Shown: piece by piece, positions 55,124-64,000 of the stretch
How the letters are laid out: the number at the start of each line of letters is the position of its first letter
Position numbering within the stretch: the first letter of the stretch is position 1
Assembly (NCBI RefSeq): GCF_007833795.1
Contig: NZ_CP032702.1
Span: forward strand, 1,116,001 to 1,180,000
Direction of reading: 5' to 3'
From: Candidatus Pantoea soli
Lineage (GTDB): Bacteria > Pseudomonadota > Gammaproteobacteria > Enterobacterales > Enterobacteriaceae
Length of the DNA stretch: 64,000 nt
Translations under genes and position numbers: made by a program
The notes under the pieces: generated by a model
Databases searched by the model: none
Told to the model about the DNA's origin: nothing
Seen by the model: the letters and a program-made list of their open reading frames with translations, nothing else

Positions 55124-58100
55124 AACTTTCCAGTTGGTGAAGTAAGCTGTTCGTTAATGATATCAGTAAATTGAGATTATCGGGGTCAGGCTGATGCGCC
55201 TTTGCCCGATCGCTAAGCTGCTGGCAGCGCGCTGCCATCTTCTCCATGCCCAGCATCAGCGCGCTGCCTTTCAGCCGGTGCGCGGCGTGCGCCAGCGTTG
55301 TCCAGTCCAGCGCCTCGCTGGCGCGCAGCAGAGCATCGCGATCCTGCTGTAGCGTGCGCTGCAGCGTCTGGCACAGGCGCGGAACAAAAGCCGCGTTATG
55401 CTGCGCCAGCCGCAGCAGGTTCTCCTCTATCGCCGCCAGCGGGTCACTGGCGGCCCGCGCCAGCAGCGGAGCGATATCGCGCAGAGTAAAAGGCTTTATC
55501 AGCTGCGCTTCGTCCGCCTGCAGCGGCAGTTTCAGCAGTTGTACATCCGCCGAGCACAGCACGCGCAGGGCGACATGGCCGCGCCGCCGCTGACGCCGCC
55601 GCAGGATACGTAGCAGCAGCAGCCCGTCCGGCCGCGGCATCATCTGGTCAATAAACAGCACGTCAAACGGCTGCTGCGCGTCCGCCCGCAGCAGATCGCG
55701 CCCCTGTTCAAATACGGCTGCGGCAACGCCGAAGCTGGCCAGCTGCTGCTGCATCACCAGTAAATTGGCCGGGTGGTCATCAACGATCGCCACGCGCAGC
55801 TGCGGATAGCGCGGCCAGTGCACGCTGCTGTCGGTTTCTGTGGCTTCAGCTATTTCCAGCGGCAGTTGCAGCCGCACCTGGGTGCCCTGATCCGGCACCG
55901 AGCTTAGCGTCAGCGTACCGCCCATGCGCTGCACAATTTCGCGGCAGATAAACAGCCCAAGGCCGCTGCCCTGCACCGCATGGCTTTTGCCGGACGGCGC
56001 CTGATACCAGGGCTCAAACAGCCGTGCCTGCTCATCCGCCGGAATCCCGCTGCCGGTATCGCTTACCGTCAGTTCGATGGTATCGGTCACCGCCAGCGTC
56101 AGGCGGATTTCACCCTGGCGGGTAAATTTCAGGGCGTTGGCAATCAGGTTATTGACCACCTGCTGTAAACGATCGCTGTCCAGCCGCACGCACGAAGGCA
56201 GGGGCGTCAGCGCGGTGACGTGCAGCTGCGGGCCGGCTTCGCGCATCAGTGGATGATAGAACTGCTGCTGCTGTTGCAGCCAGTGAGCCAGATCGAGCGG
56301 GCGCGGCGCCAGGCGGAAACTCTGGTTTTCAATGCGTGCATGATCCTGCAGATCGTTCAGCAGGGCCATCAGCGAGCGTGCGCTGCTGTGCATCAGCGCC
56401 AGCCGGGCGTCCGGGCGCTGCTGCAGCTCCAGCTCCAGCAGGCCCAGAATCGCCTGCATCGGCGTGCGCAGTTCGTGGCTGGCGGTGGCAAGAAACTGAC
56501 TCTTGGCGGCATTGGCCCGTTCAGCCTGCTCGCGCTGCAGCCGTTCGCGGCGCTGCTGCAGATAGCGCCGCAGCAGCAGCAACAGCAGCAGCAGAATGAT
56601 CGCCCCGGCGGCCATCAGCACCATCAGCGGCACGTTACGCATGGTCATGCGGGTGCCGGGCTGCGGCGGCTGCGCCCAGCTGACGCGCATCTGATTAAGC
56701 GTATCCGGCGGGATCTGCTGCAGGGCGTGATCGAGCAGCGCACGCAGCTGCGGCTGCTGTGCGCTCACCTGCGGTGCCAGCGGCCAGGCGACATCGCTGG
56801 CGGCAAAGGCCAGATGCACACCGTTGCCTTCATGGCTGGCCATACGCCAGCGCGCAGAAAGGACATTATCAACCAGCGCATCAATCTGACCGGCGTTCAG
56901 CGCCTGCCACAGCTGTGTGCGGTCATTGAACAGCTGAGGCGTCATGCCCGGCGGCAGCAAGCGCTGGGCGAGATCGCCACGCAGTACCCCCACGCGCTGC
57001 CCCTGCAGCGATGGCCAGCCCATCGGCTGCTGGGGGGCCAGTGTATAAATGCCCCAGATGGCACGCCACACCGGCAGGGTCGTGCCGCTGGCCTCTTCGC
57101 CATACAGTGGCTGCAGCAGATTCAGCATCACCTGCTGCTGCTGCATCAGCGCATCGGCCTGCTGTGGATTGCTGACCCAGCGCGGCGTGAAGCGCAGGCC
57201 GGTGCTCTGACTCAGTGCGTTCAGCAGATCGATGCCAAAGCCACGCGCATTGCCGCTGGCATCGCGATAGCTCCAGGGCGCGTTATCCGCTTCGGCTGCG
57301 TAGGGGATCTCGGCATGCTGCGCCAGCCAGGCTTGTTCTGCGGCGCTGGGCATCAGGGTTTGCGTATCCTGGTAGCGCAGCAGCGGCGGGCTCCAGCGCT
57401 GCTGCACGCGGCTGCTGAACTCCGCCGGCAGCAGGCGCAGCTGCGCGTTGATCCAGCGAATCAGCGCCGGATCGCGGGCCAGTGCGCGCAGCGTAAGCTC
57501 TGCACCGCCTGCGTCTGCGGTAATCTGATAGATCTGCCCCTGCTGCAGCTGGCTCAGCAAAAAACCGGCGCTGGCTTCGTCGGCCACCAGATAATCGCTG
57601 TGCTGATTCAGCAGCGCATACAGCGCCTGTAAATCGCCCGGCAGCGTGTGCCAGCGGTGCCTGCGCACCCATTCCGGCGGCAGTTCTGCCAGCGTGGCGG
57701 CGGCGATGGTCAGCTGAGCGTTATCACTGTTAAACATTACGGCGCGCTGATTTTCCCGGTTGCGGTAGATACGCACCGGGCTGGTATACCAGCTGTCGCT
57801 CAGCAGCACACCCGGCGGCAACGCAGCGTGCTGATTGCTGAGCACCAGATCCACCTCGCCCCGCTGCAGCGCGGCCAGCTGCGCGGCACGGTCAGGGTAG
57901 CCGGAGAGCGTGAAGCGGGTGCCGCTCAGCTGGCTGAGGGCGCTGAGATAATCGGCGTCTATGCCCCAGAGGCGGTCACCGATACGCATGGCCCAGGGGG
58001 CGCTGTTCTGCGCCGGAACAGCCACGCGCAGCGGAGCGGCAGACCAGGGCTCTGCATGCGGGGCGGGCATCATCGCAGGCAGCATCACGCTGCTGGCAGG

Positions 58101-58178
58101 CTGTAATGCCGCGCGTGCCAGCATGCTGAGCAGCAGCAGACACAGCAGCAGCAGCGATCTCACTGCTGCGCTTTCCAC
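55092..58178 (-). CDS. BvgS/EvgS-like hybrid sensor histidine kinase
   Basis: 1028 aa. After a signal peptide (cleavage near ARA, 23) come two periplasmic solute-binding-protein-type domains (about 45-262 and 285-502), one transmembrane helix (about 516-537), HisKA with His568 ([10 protein letters not shown]), HATPase (N-box [10 protein letters not shown] near 676-685, DTGSGIP at 707, GSGLGL near 737), a receiver domain with Asp844 (FIDQMM) and Lys895, and an Hpt domain with His967 ([10 protein letters not shown]). All phosphorelay residues are present. Only about 24 residues lie between membrane and HisKA, so there is no PAS domain, unlike E. coli EvgS (1197 aa). The GTG at 58163, overlapping the regulator stop, is an alternative start. 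The signal is unknown. Confidence 0.92.
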   Translation of the reverse strand: MESAAVRSLLLLCLLLLSMLARAALQPASSVMLPAMMPAPHAEPWSAAPLRVAVPAQNSAPWAMRIGDRLWGIDADYLSALSQLSGTRFTLSGYPDRAAQLAALQRGEVDLVLSNQHAALPPGVLLSDSWYTSPVRIYRNRENQRAVMFNSDNAQLTIAAATLAELPPEWVRRHRWHTLPGDLQALYALLNQHSDYLVADEASAGFLLSQLQQGQIYQITADAGGAELTLRALARDPALIRWINAQLRLLPAEFSSRVQQRWSPPLLRYQDTQTLMPSAAEQAWLAQHAEIPYAAEADNAPWSYRDASGNARGFGIDLLNALSQSTGLRFTPRWVSNPQQADALMQQQQVMLNLLQPLYGEEASGTTLPVWRAIWGIYTLAPQQPMGWPSLQGQRVGVLRGDLAQRLLPPGMTPQLFNDRTQLWQALNAGQIDALVDNVLSARWRMASHEGNGVHLAFAASDVAWPLAPQVSAQQPQLRALLDHALQQIPPDTLNQMRVSWAQPPQPGTRMTMRNVPLMVLMAAGAIILLLLLLLLRRYLQQRRERLQREQAERANAAKSQFLATASHELRTPMQAILGLLELELQQRPDARLALMHSSARSLMALLNDLQDHARIENQSFRLAPRPLDLAHWLQQQQQFYHPLMREAGPQLHVTALTPLPSCVRLDSDRLQQVVNNLIANALKFTRQGEIRLTLAVTDTIELTVSDTGSGIPADEQARLFEPWYQAPSGKSHAVQGSGLGLFICREIVQRMGGTLTLSSVPDQGTQVRLQLPLEIAEATETDSSVHWPRYPQLRVAIVDDHPANLLVMQQQLASFGVAAAVFEQGRDLLRADAQQPFDVLFIDQMMPRPDGLLLLRILRRRQRRRGHVALRVLCSADVQLLKLPLQADEAQLIKPFTLRDIAPLLARAASDPLAAIEENLLRLAQHNAAFVPRLCQTLQRTLQQDRDALLRASEALDWTTLAHAAHRLKGSALMLGMEKMAARCQQLSDRAKAHQPDPDNLNLLISLTNSLLHQLESYGTHSLSQRA

Positions 58179-58744
58179 AGCTCGGCCAGTTCTACCACGG
58201 AGTGAACGCCGGTTTTTTCAAAGATATTTTTTTTGTGCGTGCTGACGGTCTTATTACTGATATGCAGCTGTTCGCCAATCTGCAGATTGGAGAGGCCGCG
58301 CACCAGCAGCGCCGCAATCTGCTGCTCTTTTTCGGTGAGCGGCAGCGCGATGCGCTCTGGCAACGGGGGAAACGCCTGCTGGCCGCCCAGCACCGCCAGA
58401 ATGGCGCTGAGCAGCTGTGCCATGCTCTGGCTTTTCACCACGTAGCCAGCAGCACCGAGTGAGACCGCGCTGAGCAGCGTGTGCCGGCTCTGCTGCGCCG
58501 AATAGATCAGCACCGGATACTGCGGATTACGCGCCCGCAGGCGGCGCAGCAGCTCCAGCCCGTCGCTGTCCGGCAGACCGATATCAAGGATGATCAGATC
58601 GATGGCATGCTGTTGTAACAGCTGGCGCGCCTGGGCTTCATCGGCCGCGGCGTAAAGTTGCAGCGGAATAGGGGCATTGAGGCAAGCCGCTTCCAGCGCG
58701 ACTTCCACTAACGGGTGATCATCAATAAGCAGCAGCGAAGCCAT
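58160..58744 (-). CDS. EvgA/BvgA-like response regulator (NarL/FixJ family)
   Basis: 194 aa. The receiver domain (1-120) has Asp8-Asp9 (LLIDDHP), phosphoacceptor Asp54 (LILDIGLPDSDG) and Lys104. The LuxR-type helix-turn-helix (about 133-192) reads LTEKEQQIAALLVRGLSNLQIGEQL, then ISNKTVSTHKKNIFEKTGV. The stop overlaps the start region of the hybrid kinase by about 19 bases, so the two form an operon and a cognate pair. Its targets cannot be read from this window; zitB is directly downstream of the kinase. Confidence 0.93.
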   Translation of the reverse strand: MASLLLIDDHPLVEVALEAACLNAPIPLQLYAAADEAQARQLLQQHAIDLIILDIGLPDSDGLELLRRLRARNPQYPVLIYSAQQSRHTLLSAVSLGAAGYVVKSQSMAQLLSAILAVLGGQQAFPPLPERIALPLTEKEQQIAALLVRGLSNLQIGEQLHISNKTVSTHKKNIFEKTGVHSVVELAELWKAQQ

Positions 58745-58848
58745 GTAACCGTTCCTGTGTTAACCAGGCGTTCAGCATAGCGGAAAAGGGCGGAGGGAAA
58801 AATAAAAGGGCGAGCCTCAGCTCGCCCGATGGACAGCAAAAATGCGGA

Positions 58849-59205
58849 TTACTGCGTGGTGCCGTCCGTTTTATGTTTCACGTGACCGCCACCGTGCTTG
58901 GTCTCAACTTTCTTATTCATATCCGGGCAACGGCCATCTTTACACATGGTGTTTTTGTGCACCTGGCTGGCAGACATATCGCCGGTGCCGGTACCGGAGG
59001 TCGCTGCGCTGTTGGTATTGGTGTTGCCGGTATTAATGTTGCTGTTATCAACATTGTTTGGCGGCAGATTCTGTTTCGCACCGCCCGCCGCTGCACCTGC
59101 TTCCGCAGAGGCGTTTGCCTGGCCATTGTTGTTATCCGCAGCCATCGCCGCACCGCTACCTAATGTCATCGCTGCCGTCAGAAAGATAATTGCAAACTTA
59201 TTCAT
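58849..59205 (-). CDS. ybgS: YbgS family secreted protein
   Basis: 118 aa from ATG 59205, with AGGAG seven bases upstream. A signal peptide (MNKFAIIFLTAAMTLGSGAAMA) is followed by a low-complexity Asn/Ala/Gly/Thr part and a conserved C-terminal motif HKNTMCKDGRCPD with two cysteines spaced by five, then a His/Lys tail ending KTDGTTQ. E. coli YbgS (126 aa) has the same layout and ending. It is probably periplasmic; the function is not known. The adjoining Met at 59208 is an alternative start, and the frame runs 45 codons further without match. Confidence 0.88.
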   Translation of the reverse strand: MNKFAIIFLTAAMTLGSGAAMAADNNNGQANASAEAGAAAGGAKQNLPPNNVDNSNINTGNTNTNSAATSGTGTGDMSASQVHKNTMCKDGRCPDMNKKVETKHGGGHVKHKTDGTTQ

Positions 59206-59394
59206 CATTATGCTCCTGTAATAAATGGATAGTTGCCGTCTCACACCCGCGGGTGCGGATTGACGAAAATAGCGTGCCGCGACGGAATAAAATTCCACCT
59301 GTAACGCTGGGTTTAAAAATAAATATCGTGAGCGCGGCATTCCTTAGCGCTTACGTTTAAAAAGCTTAGTTGATGACCGTCTAAATGCAAATTT

Positions 59395-59411
59395 GTAACC
59401 TGTATTTACCT
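59395..59411. promoter_or_regulatory. Degenerate TyrR-box-like sequence upstream of aroG
   Basis: TGTAAC-ctgta-TTTACC resembles the TyrR box TGTAAA-N6-TTTACA but has a 5-base centre and two end mismatches. E. coli aroG is repressed by TyrR with phenylalanine. It lies 91 bases upstream of the start codon. Weak evidence. Confidence 0.25.
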
Positions 59412-59502
59412 TATTCACATAATTTACACCCGCAGCCCGACGGGATACATTGGTCAGGTTGCGCCCGGCGTACGCAGGGCCAGGAATGTGAATGGAATAA
59501 GT

Positions 59503-60555
59503 ATGGATTACCAGAACGACGATTTACGTATCAAAGAAATCAAAGAGTTACTTCCTCCGGTTGCGCTGCTGGAAAAATTTCCCGCCACGGAACATGCTGC
59601 ACAAACCGTGTCACGCGCCCGTCAGGCCATTCACCGCATCTTGCACGGCGAAGACGATCGCCTGCTGGTGGTCATCGGCCCATGCTCAATTCATGACACC
59701 GCAGCGGCAAAAGAGTATGCAGGCCGGCTGCTGCAGCTGCGGGAAGAATTAAAAGGCGAGCTGGAAGTGGTCATGCGCGTCTACTTTGAAAAGCCGCGTA
59801 CCACCGTTGGCTGGAAAGGGCTGATCAACGATCCCTGGATGGATGGCAGCTTCGACATCAATGAAGGCCTGCGCCTGGCGCGCAAGCTGCTGGTGGATAT
59901 CAATGAAACCGGCCTGCCGGCGGCCGGCGAGTTCCTGGATATGATCACGCCGCAGTATATGGCCGATCTGATGAGCTGGGGCGCTATCGGCGCGCGTACC
60001 ACCGAATCGCAGGTGCACCGCGAACTCGCCTCGGGACTCTCCTGCCCGGTGGGGTTCAAAAACGGCACCGACGGCACCATTAAGGTGGCGATTGACGCCA
60101 TCGGCGCGGCCAGTGCACCGCACTGCTTCCTTTCCGTGACCAAATATGGCCACTCTGCCATCGTGGAAACCAGCGGCAATGAAGATTGCCACATCATTCT
60201 GCGCGGCGGCAAAGAGCCTAACTACAGCGCGGAGCATGTCGCCGCGGTTAAAGCCGGGCTGGAGAAAGCAGGCCTGCGTCCGCAGGTGATGATCGATTTC
60301 AGTCATGCCAACAGCAGCAAGCAGTTCCAGCGCCAGATGGTGGTAGCGGAAGATGTCGCCGGGCAGATTGCCGGCGGCGAACAGGCGATCACCGGGGTGA
60401 TGATTGAAAGCCATCTGGTGGAAGGCAATCAGAGCTTGGAGAGCGGCAAACCGCTGGTGTACGGCCAGAGCGTGACGGACGCCTGTATCGGCTGGGACGA
60501 CACGGAGAAAGCCCTGCGCCTGCTGGCTGAGGCGATTCGCACCCGTCGCGGCTAA
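59503..60555 (+). CDS. aroG: Phe-sensitive 3-deoxy-7-phosphoheptulonate synthase
   Basis: 350 aa, the E. coli AroG length. It condenses phosphoenolpyruvate and erythrose-4-P to DAHP, the first step of aromatic amino acid synthesis. VVIGPCSIHD (metal Cys61 region), FEKPRTTVGWKGLINDP, GARTTESQVHRELASGLS and GFKNGTDGT are class I DAHP synthase motifs. MDYQNDDLRIKEIKELLPPVALLE closely resembles AroG rather than AroF or AroH. I start at ATG 59503; an ATG five codons earlier is also open but the shorter form matches the family length exactly. Confidence 0.97.
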   Translation: MDYQNDDLRIKEIKELLPPVALLEKFPATEHAAQTVSRARQAIHRILHGEDDRLLVVIGPCSIHDTAAAKEYAGRLLQLREELKGELEVVMRVYFEKPRTTVGWKGLINDPWMDGSFDINEGLRLARKLLVDINETGLPAAGEFLDMITPQYMADLMSWGAIGARTTESQVHRELASGLSCPVGFKNGTDGTIKVAIDAIGAASAPHCFLSVTKYGHSAIVETSGNEDCHIILRGGKEPNYSAEHVAAVKAGLEKAGLRPQVMIDFSHANSSKQFQRQMVVAEDVAGQIAGGEQAITGVMIESHLVEGNQSLESGKPLVYGQSVTDACIGWDDTEKALRLLAEAIRTRRG

Positions 60556-60570
60556 GCAGCACGCAACCCA

Positions 60571-60606
60571 TAAAAAAGGCCAGACGCGTGTCTGGCCTTG
60601 TTGTTT
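60571..60606. terminator. Bidirectional terminator between aroG and gpmA
   Basis: AAGGCCAGAC-gcgt-GTCTGGCCTT is a perfect ten-pair stem. On the plus strand it is followed by GTTGTTT, on the minus strand by TTTTATGG, so it serves both convergent genes. Confidence 0.9.
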
Positions 60607-60616
60607 ATGAAGACAA

Positions 60617-61369
60617 TTACTTCGCTTTACCCTGGTTCGCGACCGCAGCGGCTTTCGCAGCGATTTCGTCAGCGTCACCCAGATAGTAATGTTTGATTGG
60701 CTTGAAGTTTTCGTCGAACTCATACACCAGCGGCACGCCGGTTGGGATGTTCAGTTCGAGGATCTCATCTTCGCTCATGTTATCCAGGTATTTCACCAGC
60801 GCGCGCAGAGAGTTACCGTGCGCCGCAATGATCACCTTCTCACCACTTTTAATGCGTGGCAGGATGCTTTCGTTCCAGTAAGGAATCACGCGATCGATGG
60901 TCAGCGCCAGGCTCTCAGTGGTAGGCAGCTGGCTTTCGCTCAGTGATTTGTAACGCGGATCGTGGCCCGGGAAACGCTCATCGGCGCGGTCCAGTTCTGG
61001 CGGGGTCACGGCAAAACCACGACGCCACTGTTTAACCTGCTCGTCGCCATATTTGGCCGCGGTTTCGGCTTTATCCAGACCCTGCAGCGCACCGTAGTGG
61101 CGCTCGTTCAGACGCCAGCTTTTTTCCACCGGCAGCCAGGCCTGATCCAGCTCATCCAGCACGTTCCACAGGGTGTGGATAGCGCGCTTCAGCACCGAGG
61201 TATAGGCAAAATCAAACACGAAACCTTCTTTCTTCAGCAGCTGACCGGCTGCTTTGGCTTCGGTGCGACCCTTGTCGGACAGATCCACATCGTACCATCC
61301 GGTGAAGCGGTTTTCCTGATTCCACTGGCTTTCGCCGTGGCGCACCAGAACCAGCTTAGTTACGGCCAT
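60617..61369 (-). CDS. gpmA: 2,3-bisphosphoglycerate-dependent phosphoglycerate mutase
   Basis: 250 aa, the E. coli length. It interconverts 3- and 2-phosphoglycerate in glycolysis. The phosphohistidine is His11 in [10 protein letters not shown]; the second His is near 184 in [10 protein letters not shown]; Arg and Glu lie in [13 protein letters not shown] start at ATG 61369 ([13 protein letters not shown]) with GGAG upstream; the open frame begins ten codons earlier without match. It is convergent on aroG and follows galM at a distance of 141 bases on the same strand. Confidence 0.97.
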   Translation of the reverse strand: MAVTKLVLVRHGESQWNQENRFTGWYDVDLSDKGRTEAKAAGQLLKKEGFVFDFAYTSVLKRAIHTLWNVLDELDQAWLPVEKSWRLNERHYGALQGLDKAETAAKYGDEQVKQWRRGFAVTPPELDRADERFPGHDPRYKSLSESQLPTTESLALTIDRVIPYWNESILPRIKSGEKVIIAAHGNSLRALVKYLDNMSEDEILELNIPTGVPLVYEFDENFKPIKHYYLGDADEIAAKAAAVANQGKAK

Positions 61370-61510
61370 AGCTTTACTCCTTAATGCTTGATGTTTCAAT
61401 GATGATAGAAACCGGCTGCGGCCACCTGTTGCTGCGGCTCACTGATAGCGCCATACCATAGCGGAAATCGGCGCACGGCGTAAGCCTGTCGGCATCGCAG
61501 TGCGCGTTTT

Positions 61511-62554
61511 TCATCCGGCGGCGTGCGGGGTGAAGCGGTAACGCGTCACGGAGCGCCATGTGTCGCCGGGTTGCAGCCAGCAATCAGGCTGCGGCCATTC
61601 GCTATGGTTGGGCGAATCCGGTAAAAATTCACTCTCCAGCGCGATGCCCTGGAAAGCAGTATAGCTGTCCTGTTCGCGGGCGCGCGTTCCGGCCAGATAG
61701 TTGCCGGAGTAGAACTGCAGCGCCGGTGCAGAGGTAAAGACGCTCAGCTGCAGGCGCCCATCCGCCGACCAGAGCTGCGCGGCCGGCTGGCTGCAGTCGC
61801 CGGCGGTATTAAGCAGAAACCCATGATCATAGCCTTTCACCGCTTTCTGATCGTCATCGGCCAGGAAATCATCGGCGATGCACTTCGGCTGACGGAAATC
61901 AAAACTGGTTCCGTCCACCGCCTTCAGCGGCGCAGCGGGAATGCCGGCGCTGTCCACGGGCAGATAGCGATCGGCCTGCAGTTGTAAGCGATGCTGACGT
62001 GCGTCGCCATGATGCGCGTCAAGGTTGAAGTAAGCATGGTTGGTCAGGCCGACCGGGCAGGCTTTATCGGTGTGCGCCGTATAGCGAATTGAAACGCAGT
62101 TATCGTCATCCAGCTGGTAAATGACATCGGCAATCAGATTGCCGGGATAGCCCTGATCGCCATCCGGCGAGTCGATACGATAGTGGACTTCGCTGTCGCT
62201 CTGGCTGAGGATCTGCCAGCGGCGTTTATCAAACCCCTCCGGCCCGCCGTGCAGCTGATGCGGCCCCTGATTGGCCGCCAGCAGCAGATTGATTTTTTTC
62301 AGCTCGGCAGAGGCGATGCGGTTGGCATAGCGCCCGACCGTGGCACCCAGATAGGCATCCTGATGCAGATAATCAGACGGCGTGGCGCAGCCCAGCAGCG
62401 CCTCACGTACGCTGCCATCCTGCATCGGCACGCGCGCCGAGAGCCAGGTGGCGCCCCAGTCCATAAACGTGGCGACCATACCGTTGCGATTGCGCAGTAC
62501 CGTGATGCGCCACGGCTGTCCGTCGGGCGCGTGAGAATTGACGTCGCTTACCAT
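61511..62554 (-). CDS. galM: Galactose-1-epimerase (mutarotase)
   Basis: 347 aa (346 in E. coli). It converts beta- to alpha-galactose for GalK. It is a beta-sandwich aldose-1-epimerase: [11 protein letters not shown] (substrate Arg), [10 protein letters not shown] (catalytic acid His) and [15 protein letters not shown] (catalytic base Glu) are present, the whole set for this family. It overlaps galK by 7 bases and is the last gene of the gal operon. Confidence 0.96.
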   Translation of the reverse strand: MVSDVNSHAPDGQPWRITVLRNRNGMVATFMDWGATWLSARVPMQDGSVREALLGCATPSDYLHQDAYLGATVGRYANRIASAELKKINLLLAANQGPHQLHGGPEGFDKRRWQILSQSDSEVHYRIDSPDGDQGYPGNLIADVIYQLDDDNCVSIRYTAHTDKACPVGLTNHAYFNLDAHHGDARQHRLQLQADRYLPVDSAGIPAAPLKAVDGTSFDFRQPKCIADDFLADDDQKAVKGYDHGFLLNTAGDCSQPAAQLWSADGRLQLSVFTSAPALQFYSGNYLAGTRAREQDSYTAFQGIALESEFLPDSPNHSEWPQPDCWLQPGDTWRSVTRYRFTPHAAG

Positions 62555-63695
62555 TCGCCGGCTCCTGCAGAAGCTTTGCAGACGTAAAACGTCTCTTTGA
62601 TGCCGGTCTGCGCTTCGTATTTTTCCGCCACGGCCGCTTTCACCTGATCCACCATGCCCGCCGGCATCAGTGCCACGATGCAGCCACCAAAGCCGCCGCC
62701 GGTCATGCGTACGCCGCCGTGCGTGCCGATTTCCGCTTTTACAATTTCCACCAGCTGGTCGATGGGGGGCACGGTGATTTCAAAGTCATCGCGCATGGAG
62801 GCGTGTGATTCCGCCATCAGCTCGCCCATACGCTGCAGGTCGCCGTGGCTGAGGGCGTCAGCGGCTTCCAGCGTGCGCGCGTTCTCGGTAATGACGTGAC
62901 GCACGCGTTTTGCCACGCGCTTATCCAGCTGATGCTCAGCGGCGGTAAACTCCTCCAGCGTGACATCGCGCAGCGCCGGCTTATTGAAAAAGCGCGCCCC
63001 GGCTTCACACTGTTCGCGACGGGTGTTGTATTCACTGCCCACCAGCGTACGGCGGAAATTGGAGTTGATAATCACCACCGCCACATCCTGCGGCAGGGAG
63101 ACGGCGCGGGTGCTCAGCGTGCGGCAGTCCAGCAGCATGGCGTGGTCCGGCTGGCCGAGCGCGGAGATGAGCTGATCCATAATGCCGCAGTTGCAGCCGA
63201 CAAACTGGTTTTCCGCTTCCTGACCGTTCACCGCAATGGCGGCACCATCCAGCGGCAGCTGATACAGCTGGCGGAACACGGTGCCAACCGCCACTTCCAG
63301 CGAGGCCGAGGAGCTGAGGCCGGCACCCTGCGGCACGTTGCCGCTGATCACCATATCCACACCGCCAAAGCTGGCGTCACGCTTCTGCAGATGTTTCACC
63401 ACCCCGCGCACATAGTTCGCCCACATCGGCGCTTCAACCGGCTCGATAGGCGCATCCAGTGAGAAGCTATCCTGCTCATGGTCATAATCCACGGCAATCA
63501 CGCGCACCTGACGATCGTCACGGCGCGCGCAGGCAATCACGGTCTGATAGTCAATGGCACACGGCAGCACAAAACCGTCGTTGTAATCGGTGTGTTCGCC
63601 GATCAGGTTCACGCGGCCCGGCGCCTGAATACTGTGCGTAGCCTGGTAGCCGAATGCGTCAGCGAACGCCTGTTGGGTAACTGATTTTAAAGACA

Positions 63696-63696
<1 letters not shown>
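62548..63696 (-). CDS. galK: Galactokinase
   Basis: 382 aa, the E. coli length. It phosphorylates alpha-galactose at C1 with ATP. It is a GHMP kinase: [19 protein letters not shown] (galactokinase signature), [16 protein letters not shown] (ATP loop) and [13 protein letters not shown] (C-terminal GHMP motif). CNCGIMDQ holds the catalytic Asp. It overlaps the galT stop by one base (TAATG) and galM by 7 bases. Confidence 0.98.

Positions 63697-64000
<304 letters not shown>

Noticed and set aside
56220..57632. 470-codon plus-strand frame opposite the sensor kinase
   Set aside because: It is an antisense shadow of a Gln/Leu-rich coding region with no recognisable product.

Overview
The window is a chromosomal segment of an enterobacterium. 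Gene order largely follows the E. coli 15-17 minute region (ubiF, tRNA cluster, asnB, nag, glnS, fur, fldA, seqA, pgm, ybgA-phr, gltA, sdh-suc, cydAB, tol-pal, tRNA-Lys, nadA-pnuC-zitB, ybgS, aroG, gpmA, gal). Absence of chiP, kdpFABCD, speF-potE and abrB, and presence of a DUF969-DUF979-pcp block and an Ada-AlkA fusion, point to the Erwiniaceae (Pantoea/Erwinia-like); the genus is inference.

Layout. 1-900: tail of ubiF and a seven-gene tRNA operon (Gln x4, Met x2, Leu) read leftward from a stringent-type promoter. 1.1-9.5 kb: asnB, then the divergent nagBACD / nagE amino-sugar regulon with two NagC-like operators and a CRP-like site between. 9.6-17.1 kb: glnS, a small unassigned protein, fur, fldA, ybfE, ybfF, seqA, pgm. 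17.2-27.3 kb: an orphan kdpE next to ybfA, a DUF523-DUF1722 fusion with phr, ybgI, the 5-oxoprolinase genes pxpBCA, a DUF969/DUF979 membrane pair, pcp and nei. 27.9-43.1 kb: gltA, sdhCDAB-sucABCD and cydABX-ybgE, i.e. the TCA core and the bd oxidase. 43.3-49.0 kb: ybgC-tolQRA-tolB-pal-cpoB, the cell-envelope constriction machinery. 49.1-50.1 kb: three tRNA-Lys genes and a cluster of inverted-repeat elements. 50.1-52.2 kb: divergent alkylation-repair genes (Ada-AlkA fusion and ogt). 52.3-55.1 kb: nadA, pnuC, zitB. 55.1-58.7 kb: an EvgAS/BvgAS-like phosphorelay not found at this place in E. coli. 58.8-64 kb: ybgS, aroG, gpmA, galM, galK and the end of galT.

Most genes are conserved housekeeping genes. 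The points that stand out are: a possible pyroglutamate salvage locus (pxpBCA plus DUF969/979 plus pcp) with an intrinsic terminator in its middle; the orphan KdpE left without KdpD or the Kdp pump; a PAS-less BvgS-type sensor whose gene runs into zitB; a TudS-like/DUF1722 fusion beside photolyase; a terminator-like hairpin in the nadA leader; and roughly 135-bp repeats with 14-bp inverted ends downstream of the lysine tRNAs. Nothing in the window is a phage, plasmid, CRISPR array or insertion sequence.
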